Shown piece by piece: positions 1 to 5,711 of a stretch of DNA of 7,683 nt. Source of the DNA: Verrucomicrobiales bacterium (GTDB lineage: Bacteria; Verrucomicrobiota; Verrucomicrobiia; Verrucomicrobiales; SLCJ01); NCBI GenBank assembly GCA_007125835.1, contig SLCJ01000123.1, forward strand, positions 1 to 7,683, given 5' to 3'. The stretch's first letter is position 1; every line of letters starts with the position of its first letter. The position numbers and the translations under genes were made by a program. Under the pieces are notes generated by a model. That model ran no database searches. It was not told where the DNA came from and saw nothing but the letters and a program-made list of their open reading frames with translations.

Positions 1-90
1 AGCGAGCCGTGGACCTTGTGTGGGCCGATTGGATATCTCGTCCGCGAGGGGGCGCGGGCGGGATGCGGAAATGGGGTGATGCGTTCCTGG

Positions 91-804
91 TTACGCGTAG
101 CGGCGGCGGGTGAGTGCGAGCAGGCCGGCGATCAGGCCCAGAGCTGCTGAAGCTGGCTCGGGGATAGGAACAAATGTGTAGGTTAGCGAAATTTGGGAAC
201 CTTCGGCTAATTCTAAGCGGAAAGCTGTTGCATCAGTTGCCGGAGATATCGAAGGGTTGTGCGCGAAGCGCACCTCGAAGGGTGAAGCGCCCTGCACTGC
301 AGCGAGAATCGCGGGATCGTAGTCATCACCGGCCCCGGTGACCATAAAGGTCTGCGAAAAATTAATAGGAAAGGGAGCGGATATCTCGCTGAAGGGAGCG
401 CCGCCATTGCCTGTGCCGTTACCAGTTCCGGTCCAATTGAAGCCATTCAGTGTGATGTCTCCGCCGCTGCTGATGCTGAATCCACTGCCGTCGGCTCCGT
501 TGGTCTGGAAGCCTTCGTAGTTCAGTACGAGCGAGACGCTGAAGGATTGGAGGGTGCCGAGTAAAGCATCGAATGGCTGGGCGATGAGGATTGGGTCAGT
601 CGAGCCGTCCGTTACGCTGTAAAAGGAGTCGCCAGTGCCGACGATACTGCTGTCGATGAGAACAACGGTGCTGTCGTAGGTGAAAGTCTGAGCCAGGGTC
701 GATGCGCTAGCGGGGACAGCGGAGATGCCCAGCATGAGAGTTGCAAGGCCGAGGATGTTGGATCCGCCAAAGCGGCGGGATTGGGGGGTATGGCTTGGTT
801 TCAT
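91..804 (-). CDS. Secreted PEP-CTERM sorting-domain protein, function unknown
   Basis: A 237-residue protein that I recognise only by its targeting signals. Seen: an N-terminal signal peptide with basic residues R10-R11, a hydrophobic stretch at about 17-30 and a probable signal peptidase site after the ASA at 32-34. The middle is rich in Gly, Ser, Thr and Asn with alternating beta-type residues, including the short repeat GTGNGTGNGG, and has no enzyme motif I can name. The C-terminus carries a PEP motif (215-217), a hydrophobic helix (about 218-231) and RRRYA. Known of the family: such tails are recognised and cut by an exosortase in the inner membrane, and the proteins go to the cell surface or extracellular matrix. 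No exosortase gene lies in this window. The gene is more AT-rich than its neighbours. The ATG at 804 has no clear Shine-Dalgarno sequence. It is transcribed divergently from the sensor gene at 1211. Targeting is confident, function is unknown. Confidence 0.9.
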   Translation of the reverse strand: MKPSHTPQSRRFGGSNILGLATLMLGISAVPASASTLAQTFTYDSTVVLIDSSIVGTGDSFYSVTDGSTDPILIAQPFDALLGTLQSFSVSLVLNYEGFQTNGADGSGFSISSGGDITLNGFNWTGTGNGTGNGGAPFSEISAPFPINFSQTFMVTGAGDDYDPAILAAVQGASPFEVRFAHNPSISPATDATAFRLELAEGSQISLTYTFVPIPEPASAALGLIAGLLALTRRRYA

Positions 805-824
805 TTTTTCGGTTGGAGTGACAC

Positions 825-853
825 TTCATACATGGCCAATTGTGTTTTGCCAA
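825..853 (-). promoter_or_regulatory. Candidate sigma70-type promoter of the PEP-CTERM gene
   Basis: On the minus strand TTGGCA (853-848) is followed by exactly 17 bases and then TATGAA (830-825). The -35 element matches the TTGACA consensus at 5 of 6 positions and the -10 matches TATAAT at 4 of 6. Transcription would start near 818, giving a leader of only about 14 bases before the ATG at 804. The location, spacing and local AT-richness support it. It was found by eye and the sigma-factor preference of this organism is unknown. Confidence 0.4.
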
Positions 854-864
854 GCTATTTTGGC
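835..864. repeat. Cluster of GCCAA/TTGGC half-sites over the -35 region, possible operator
   Basis: Reading the plus strand, GCCAA occurs at 835-839 and 849-853, and its complement TTGGC at 860-864. The last two form an inverted repeat with a 6-base gap; the first two form a direct repeat 14 bases apart. They cover the -35 element and spacer of the candidate promoter of the PEP-CTERM gene, where a repressor or activator could act. A 5-base motif in a short region may recur by chance. Confidence 0.25.
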
Positions 865-909
865 GCTATGACCCCATTTTTTGGGACGACAAAAACAAAA
901 AATGGAACG

Positions 910-927
910 CAAAATTTCTCAAAATTT
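910..927. repeat. Two direct CAAAATTT boxes with a 10-base period
   Basis: CAAAATTT occurs at 910-917 and again at 920-927, so the repeat unit is 10 bases, about one helical turn. Each copy contains the self-complementary core AAATTT. The arrangement would put both boxes on the same DNA face, which fits a protein-binding or intrinsically bent site between the two divergent promoters. No known regulator site is recognised. Confidence 0.3.
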
Positions 928-1027
928 AGGGTTTCCCCGGCCGGGAGGCCGCGGGAGGTGGAGCTGACGCCTGCGGCGGAGGCTCGGTTCAAGGAGTTGT
1001 ATCTGCTGGCGAATAAGCAACAAAAAA

Positions 1028-1056
1028 TTGGCAGGCAGAGTTTAGGAGGGTATGGT
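1028..1056 (+). promoter_or_regulatory. Candidate promoter for the sensor gene
   Basis: TTGGCA (1028-1033), 17 bases, then TATGGT (1051-1056). Spacing is ideal, with -35 matching 5 of 6 and -10 matching 4 of 6 consensus positions. The -35 hexamer is identical to that of the divergent PEP-CTERM promoter candidate. The leader to the ATG at 1211 would be about 150 bases. A perfect TTGACA at 1137-1142 is closer to the gene but has no acceptable -10 at 16-19 bases, and TTGGAT (1075-1080) N16 TATGGT (1097-1102) is another option. The choice is uncertain. Confidence 0.25.
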
Positions 1057-1140
1057 TTAGAGGGATGTTTCGGGTTGGATTGGTGGGAATGGGGGCTATG
1101 GTGTGTGTCATTCTGTGATGAGCCTGTGTCTGTATTTTGA

Positions 1141-1152
1141 CAGAATTTTCTG
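1141..1152. repeat. Short palindrome CAGAATTTTCTG upstream of the sensor gene
   Basis: CAGAA (1141-1145), two bases, TTCTG (1148-1152), overlapping the perfect TTGACA at 1137-1142. As dyad symmetry next to a -35-like element it could be an operator. As a hairpin it has only 4-5 pairs, so RNA structure is unlikely to matter. Confidence 0.3.
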
Positions 1153-1198
1153 AGTGGAAGCGTTTTTTTCTTTTCATTTTCAATGAATTATGCTTTTT

Positions 1199-1204
1199 AG
1201 AGGA
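1199..1204 (+). promoter_or_regulatory. Ribosome binding site deciding the sensor gene start
   Basis: AGAGGA at 1199-1204 lies 6 bases before the ATG at 1211. The in-frame ATG at 1190, seven codons upstream, would place this site inside the coding region and has only T-rich sequence before it. The start at 1211 (MEDSQSK...) is therefore preferred; it also gives a normal short cytoplasmic tail before the first membrane segment. Confidence 0.6.
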
Positions 1205-1210
1205 ACGAAG

Positions 1211-4200
1211 ATGGAAGATTCTCAGAGCAAGCGGGCGTCCGACTGGCGTTTCCGGCGTGCTTTCGCCGTGCTGGTTTCTATTCTTGTGTTGGGTGGCGGG
1301 TTCGGAGTGAGCATGTATTTTTACATTGAGAACCGGGAGTCCACGCTTGCCCAGCTTCGAGAGCTTGTGGTGCGGGATGCGGTCAGCCAGGGGACGTTGG
1401 TGAAGAATCGGATTCAGGGGTATGAGCGGTCGATGGCGGCGCTTCGGGAGGTGTTGCTGCGTGATTCTGACATGGAAGGGGATGATTTCCGGAGGCTTGC
1501 GGCGCGCGCTTTTCCGGATCTTCAGGCGCAGGCAGCGGTGGTGTTGGCGGATGTCGAACCGGGGGGAGGGGGGCTTCGTGTGCGTTCGAGTTTCGGGAGC
1601 CAGCTTCCGGGTGCCAGTGTCGGCGCGCAGCTTGGCGGCGATGGCGAAGAGACCGGGTTTTTCGCGGTGGGCGGGCCTGTTTCGATGGCTGTCGAGCCCG
1701 GGATTTCCTTTGAGTTTATTCGCGGCGAAGATGGTTCTCTTGCTCATTTTTTGCTGTTTCTGTATCCGATCGAGAGTGACGTGCCGGATTCTCCCGCGAG
1801 CTTGTTGGCGGGGATGTTTTCGGTGCAGGCCCTGATGGAGTCGTCGCTGGATGCGGGTGTGCGTTTCAGCTACGACGTGATGTTTTTTACCGAGCGGTCG
1901 CCGGGCGATCGCCAGTTGCTTTTCTATTCACCGGCGGTGTATCGTGAAGTGCCGCAGCTGCCTGATTTGAGGGAGGCGGCGACTGGGGCCACTCAGCGGT
2001 TCACGTTGCAGGTGGGCGGCGATCAGGGGGTATTGGTTTTCACTCCGTCGACTCAATGGCTGCGGCGCAATGAATCGCCGCTGCCGAAGGTGATTTTCGT
2101 GCTGGGGATGCTGCTGACTTCCTCGGTGGGTAGTGTTTTTCTGTTCAAGGCCCGGCGTGAGCGCGAGGTCAGGCGGCAGGTGGCCGAGCGCACGGCCGAG
2201 CTGGCGCTCAGTCACCGAAACCTGGATGAGAGCCGGAGCACGCTTTCTTCGGTGCTGGAGGCTTGCCCGGAGGGTATTCTCGGGCTGGATGGCGAGGACA
2301 GGTGGACCTTTGCCAATCGCGCCTACCTTGAGATGGCGGGGATTCCTGAAAGGGTGGATTGCATTGGGCGCACGAGTGGGGAGATCCTAGCCCGGGCGAA
2401 GCACGCCAACCGGGACCTGTTGGTGCTCTCGGATGGTGATCCCGAGGGGGTTTTGCCGCGCGGCAAGCCGGGTAGGCTGGAGTCGTCTGTCACATTGGCC
2501 GACGGCGGGCAGCGGCATCTCGACATTCATGCATCGCCGATCCGGGATCGCGAGGGCAAGCTTGTCGGGCGTGTGGTGATCCACAGCGATATCACCGAGC
2601 TGCGGCGGCGCATCAACGCCTTGCAGCGAAGTCGTGAACGCGTGCAGCTGCTTGTCTCGGGAACAGCCACTGCGATTGTCGAATGGGACACGAAACTGCG
2701 AATCATCGGGTGCAATCCGGCGGCCGAGAAGCTATTTGGCTGTGATGTGTCGGAGATGAAGGGGCAGGGCGTGGAGTGGTTCTGTGGTGGTGGCGAAGGC
2801 AAAGAAGCGGCCCGGGCGCTTCGATCCTGCTTGGAAGACCGAAAGATCCTGATTCCCCAGGTGCGTGAGCACATCACGCGGCGAGGAGTCCGAATCACTT
2901 GTGAATGGCAGAACACCCCGCTCATTGGCGAGGACGGAACGGTTCTTGGAATCACCTCCTTCATCTACAACATTACCGAGAGGGAGAGGGCCGCGTTGGC
3001 TCTGCGCAAGCGCGACGTGATTCTGAGCGCCCTTGCCTCGTCCTCGGTTGGTTTCCTGGAAGCGGACGGGTGGGAGCAGGAGAGTCGCGAGTTGCTGCGC
3101 AAGCTGGTTGAGACCCTGGGTTTGTCCCGGGTGTTTCTGGTGCGTACGCCGGAGGGAGGAAAGGGTGGGGCCTATACCCTTGTCGAGTGGTCTCACCCGA
3201 CGCGTTCGGCGGGAGGTGGCGACCGGGCGTCCGATTCGGGGCAGGACGATCTTCATGAGAGGCTTGGCGGCGGACAGTTGCCGGGTTGCCTTGTGGAGGG
3301 GCGTGAGATTTTCGGTCATGCTGCGGATTTCCCGGAGCCCATGCGCAGTTTGTTCCTGGCGCAGGATGCGGTGTCTGTCCTCGTTTTGCCGGTGATTCTT
3401 CAAACCGAGGGATTGTGGGGCTTCCTTCGTTTCGACCAGTGTGAGCGCGAGCGTGAGTGGAGCGGCGAGGAGATTGATGCGATGCGGGTAGTGGGTTCGG
3501 TATTGGGTGGTGCTCTTGCCCGCCAGGCACTGACCAAGGAGCGTCTGCAGATGGAGAAGCGACTGCTACTCGCCCAGAAACGTGAGAGCTTAGGTTTATT
3601 GGCAGGAAGCCTGGCCCGTGATTTCAACGGCCTGCTGACGGGAATGCTCGGCAATGCCTCGCTTGCCCGTGCCGTTGCCGAGACGGATTCCGAGATTGAC
3701 AATTGTCTCGCGGAAATCGAAACTGCGGGGTTACGGGCGGCGGCATTGTGCCGTGAAATGCTGGCCTTCTCGGGGCGAAGTGAGTCGCACACTGGATTGG
3801 TGAGTCCCAACCTCATTGTCCTCGATGTGCTCAACACGCTTGAGCGGGAAGCTGGCAACAATCTGTCGATTCGCAAGGACCTGGCGGACGGGTTGCCGGT
3901 GATTGATGGCGACATTGGGCAGCTTCGCGAGGCGATTGGAGCGGTGCTGCGCAATGCGGTCGAGGCTGTTGGGTCGGGACGGGGCGTGGTGCGGGTGACT
4001 ACCCGCCCGGCGCCGTCGGATGGCGGTGTGGATTGGGTGGCGATTCAGATCGAGGACACGGGGCCTGGGATGGACGCGGGCACCCGCGACAGGGCCTTGG
4101 ATCCTTTTTTCTCGACCAAGATGGCCGGCCGTGGGCTGGGCCTGCCCCATGCGTTCTCGGCGGTGGAGGCCCACTGCGGGCGATTGATTGTGGATAGTGA

Positions 4201-4684
4201 GCCCGGCCGGGGCACCATTGTGACCTTGCTGCTGCCAAGCCGCAGGCCCGAAGCGTCTCCCAAAGTGCCTAAGCCGGAGGAAGTGCCTGGCGACCTGAGT
4301 GTATCGGGACGGGCGCTTCTTGTGGGCGAGGGTGGGAGCGCGACCCGGCAGGCCGCCGACGGTTTGCGGCGCATCGGTTTCCAGGTGGTGGAAGTGGGGG
4401 GGATCGACGAGGCATTGCGGAATACGGCTCAACACCTTGCCCATTATCGGTTGGTGGCGGTCGAGCCAGCGGCCGATGGTGTCGAGCCGGCTACCCTCAA
4501 CCGCCTGCGCCGTCTTGGGAGTTCGTCTGTTCTCTTGCTCCTTACAGCTCCCGGCAACTGTCCCTCCTCCCTGAGGCATTTCGCAAGCGAGGGAATGGCG
4601 GTGATGGTCGCCGCCAACGCCTCGATTGAAGAGATGCGGGAAGCGGTTTTTGAGGTCTTGTCGGGGGTAAATGCCCGGGTGTGA
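1211..4684 (+). CDS. Hybrid histidine-kinase-like membrane sensor (CHASE-PAS-PAS-GAF-HisKA-HATPase-REC) lacking both phosphosites
   Basis: A 1157-residue sensor protein. Domains seen: first membrane helix about 18-39; periplasmic CHASE-like domain about 45-285; second membrane helix about 292-312; a linker helix; PAS 1 about 341-465 (ends HSDITELR); PAS 2 about 471-597 (ends YNITERER); GAF about 605-770; coiled coil 770-790; HisKA 785-853; HATPase about 895-1010; Pro-rich linker; receiver-like domain 1030-1152. The ATPase part keeps N915 (RNAVEA), the G1 box DTGPGM (949-954), the F box DPFFSTK (964-970) and the G2 box GRGLGL (973-978), so ATP binding is likely. The H-box, normally AHDFNNLL, reads ARDFNGLL: the phospho-accepting His is Arg803. 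In the receiver, the DD pair reads E1040-G1041, the phospho-Asp is E1085 and the Lys is A1135. Inference: a pseudokinase-type regulator. The gene is divergent from the PEP-CTERM gene, with no response regulator nearby. Family assignment is firm; target and ligand are unknown. Confidence 0.93.
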   Translation: MEDSQSKRASDWRFRRAFAVLVSILVLGGGFGVSMYFYIENRESTLAQLRELVVRDAVSQGTLVKNRIQGYERSMAALREVLLRDSDMEGDDFRRLAARAFPDLQAQAAVVLADVEPGGGGLRVRSSFGSQLPGASVGAQLGGDGEETGFFAVGGPVSMAVEPGISFEFIRGEDGSLAHFLLFLYPIESDVPDSPASLLAGMFSVQALMESSLDAGVRFSYDVMFFTERSPGDRQLLFYSPAVYREVPQLPDLREAATGATQRFTLQVGGDQGVLVFTPSTQWLRRNESPLPKVIFVLGMLLTSSVGSVFLFKARREREVRRQVAERTAELALSHRNLDESRSTLSSVLEACPEGILGLDGEDRWTFANRAYLEMAGIPERVDCIGRTSGEILARAKHANRDLLVLSDGDPEGVLPRGKPGRLESSVTLADGGQRHLDIHASPIRDREGKLVGRVVIHSDITELRRRINALQRSRERVQLLVSGTATAIVEWDTKLRIIGCNPAAEKLFGCDVSEMKGQGVEWFCGGGEGKEAARALRSCLEDRKILIPQVREHITRRGVRITCEWQNTPLIGEDGTVLGITSFIYNITERERAALALRKRDVILSALASSSVGFLEADGWEQESRELLRKLVETLGLSRVFLVRTPEGGKGGAYTLVEWSHPTRSAGGGDRASDSGQDDLHERLGGGQLPGCLVEGREIFGHAADFPEPMRSLFLAQDAVSVLVLPVILQTEGLWGFLRFDQCEREREWSGEEIDAMRVVGSVLGGALARQALTKERLQMEKRLLLAQKRESLGLLAGSLARDFNGLLTGMLGNASLARAVAETDSEIDNCLAEIETAGLRAAALCREMLAFSGRSESHTGLVSPNLIVLDVLNTLEREAGNNLSIRKDLADGLPVIDGDIGQLREAIGAVLRNAVEAVGSGRGVVRVTTRPAPSDGGVDWVAIQIEDTGPGMDAGTRDRALDPFFSTKMAGRGLGLPHAFSAVEAHCGRLIVDSEPGRGTIVTLLLPSRRPEASPKVPKPEEVPGDLSVSGRALLVGEGGSATRQAADGLRRIGFQVVEVGGIDEALRNTAQHLAHYRLVAVEPAADGVEPATLNRLRRLGSSSVLLLLTAPGNCPSSLRHFASEGMAVMVAANASIEEMREAVFEVLSGVNARV

Positions 4685-4754
4685 TTGGCGGTGACGCCGA
4701 CATGCCTGGCAATCCTCCTTGGCAAGAGCGCATTTCCGGCTTTGTTTTCCCGCT

Positions 4755-5690
4755 GTGCCTGACTGCCTCTATTCTCTGCCAGTCCCTCTCCTTCTCGGAG
4801 GGGCCACCGCCACCGGCAAGTCGGATGTCGCCGTGGCGCTGGCCCTGGCGGTGGATGGTGAGATTGTGAATGGCGACCCGTTTCAGATGTGGGCAGGGGT
4901 TCCCATTCTCACCGCGCAGCCAGCGCCTGAGCAGAGCCGCCGGGTGCCGCATCATCTTTATGGATTCGCGCGCCCGGGAGAAGAGCGAAATGCCGCTGGT
5001 TTTGCCGGGATTGTGAGGGAGAAGTGCGAGCGAATAGCCGCCACTGGGCGACTGCCGATTGTTGTTTCAGGGAGCGGCCTCTACCTGCGGGCTATCGCAG
5101 GGGGGCTGGATATGGATATTCCGGCGTCGGATCCGGAAGTGCGTGCCGGACTGGAGAGCCGGTCTCTCGCTGACTTGGTGGATGAGCTTACCCGGCTGGA
5201 CCCCGAGGAGGCTGCCAGGATTGATTTGCGCAACCCCAGGCGTGTGGTGAGAGCCCTGGAGATCTGCCTGGTTTCCGGGAAGCGGGCTTCAACGCTGCGA
5301 AAACGGCAGCATGACTCCCTTAAACCTTCGCCTGCTGGAGTGTGGCTTGATGTCGGGCGCGACATGCTCCGTGACCGGATCGCACGCCGCTGCCAATGGA
5401 TGTTCGAGGCCGGTGTCTTGACCGAGGTTGAGCAGCTTGATTGCGTCGGGGCGGGTGAAGCGGTGGACCGGACTCTCGGCCTGCGCGAGGTGCGCGCCTG
5501 TCTTCGGGGCGAAGCTACTCGTGCGGAGGCCACAGCCGCGCTCACGAGCGCCACGTGGCGTCTTGCCAAACGCCAGCGCACGTGGTTCCGCAAGGCGAAC
5601 GATTTGATTGCCCTGCCTTATGTTCCCGATGCGGAAAATGCCGTCCGGCAGGCCGCCGAGGCGATTCTCCGCCTTTTTCGTTTCAGCTGA
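4755..5690 (+). CDS. miaA: tRNA dimethylallyltransferase (MiaA)
   Basis: Transfers a dimethylallyl group from DMAPP to N6 of A37 in tRNAs reading codons that begin with U, which stabilises codon pairing; a cytoplasmic enzyme. Seen (numbering from the GTG at 4755, 311 residues, the usual family length): P-loop-like GATATGKS (16-23) with T18 in the catalytic Thr position; the GDPFQMW motif (40-46) in place of the usual DSxQxY, keeping D41 and Q44; TAQP for TAKP; VPHHLYGF (64-71); GSGLYLRAI (106-114); NPRRVVRALE (160-169); and C-terminal AKRQRTWFR (271-279). No ATG is available: GTG 4755 is chosen because it gives a normal N-terminus, and TTG 4719 (323 residues) is the alternative. Neither has a Shine-Dalgarno. 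It starts 70 bases after the sensor gene and 21 bases separate it from aroB, so co-transcription with aroB is likely. Confidence 0.92.
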   Translation: MPDCLYSLPVPLLLGGATATGKSDVAVALALAVDGEIVNGDPFQMWAGVPILTAQPAPEQSRRVPHHLYGFARPGEERNAAGFAGIVREKCERIAATGRLPIVVSGSGLYLRAIAGGLDMDIPASDPEVRAGLESRSLADLVDELTRLDPEEAARIDLRNPRRVVRALEICLVSGKRASTLRKRQHDSLKPSPAGVWLDVGRDMLRDRIARRCQWMFEAGVLTEVEQLDCVGAGEAVDRTLGLREVRACLRGEATRAEATAALTSATWRLAKRQRTWFRKANDLIALPYVPDAENAVRQAAEAILRLFRFS

Positions 5691-5703
5691 TCCATGCTAT
5701 GCT

Positions 5704-5708
5704 AGGAG
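5704..5708 (+). promoter_or_regulatory. Shine-Dalgarno sequence of aroB
   Basis: AGGAG at 5704-5708, only 3 bases before the ATG at 5712. The spacing is short, but it is the only clear site and the ATG gives the expected AroB N-terminus. Another ATG at 5716 is out of frame. Confidence 0.55.
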
Positions 5709-5711
5709 CGA

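Larger units (their letters stand above)
868..1140 (+). pseudogene. Possible remnant of a small protein gene (unrecognised family)
   Basis: An open frame of 90 codons from the ATG at 868 to the TGA at 1138-1140, between two divergent genes. The first 22 residues are low-complexity and AT-rich. The next part looks like real protein: GRPREVELTPAAEARF and then KELYLLANKQQ, amphipathic and helical, with the GRP(R/K) plus 'ELTPE' style start often seen in small DNA-binding or transposition-related proteins. After about residue 55 the sequence becomes Gly/Trp-rich (LGGYGLEG, LDWWEWGLW) and stops resembling a folded domain. I cannot assign a family. No Shine-Dalgarno precedes the ATG, and the candidate promoters and repeats of the intergenic region lie inside it. 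Best reading: the 5' fragment of a decayed gene, or a chance frame in a GC-rich strip. Confidence 0.25.
805..1210. other. Divergent intergenic region, AT-rich at both ends
   Basis: About 400 bases separate the start codons of the PEP-CTERM gene and the sensor gene. Contents: a candidate minus-strand promoter (825-853) with GCCAA half-sites, a CCCA/TGGG inverted repeat (873-885), two CAAAATTT boxes one helical turn apart (910-927), a GC-rich strip with protein-like coding character (about 935-1020), a candidate plus-strand promoter (1028-1056), the short palindrome CAGAATTTTCTG (1141-1152) and a T-rich tract (1163-1180) just before the sensor gene. I see no tRNA, rRNA or recognisable riboswitch in it. 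Confidence 0.6.

Noticed and set aside
1..90. Frames open at the left edge (one plus-strand frame runs to a stop at 112-114) that might be the tail of another gene
   Set aside because: Too short, overlapping the end of the PEP-CTERM gene, with no recognisable motif. The CTCG-TCCG-CGAG hairpin at 37-48 has only 4 pairs and no T-run, so it is not called as a terminator.
1044..1060. AGGAGG followed by ATG GTT TAG, a two-codon minimal frame
   Set aside because: It lies inside the -10 of the candidate promoter, the spacing is only 3 bases, and nothing supports translation.
1137..1165. Perfect TTGACA as -35 of the sensor gene
   Set aside because: No TANNNT-type -10 is found 16-19 bases downstream, where the sequence is GCGTTTTTT.
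1141..1180. Palindrome followed by a T-rich tract, terminator-like, before the sensor gene
   Set aside because: The stem is only 4-5 A/T-rich pairs and about 10 bases separate it from the T-run; a terminator here would also stop the sensor transcript.
989..1747. Long minus-strand open frame (252 codons) overlapping the start of the sensor gene
   Set aside because: Composition is Arg/His/Pro-rich without domains, and it lies antisense to a clear gene: a GC-rich shadow frame. The long antisense frames at 2732-3403, 2973-3530 and 3731-4579 are rejected for the same reason.
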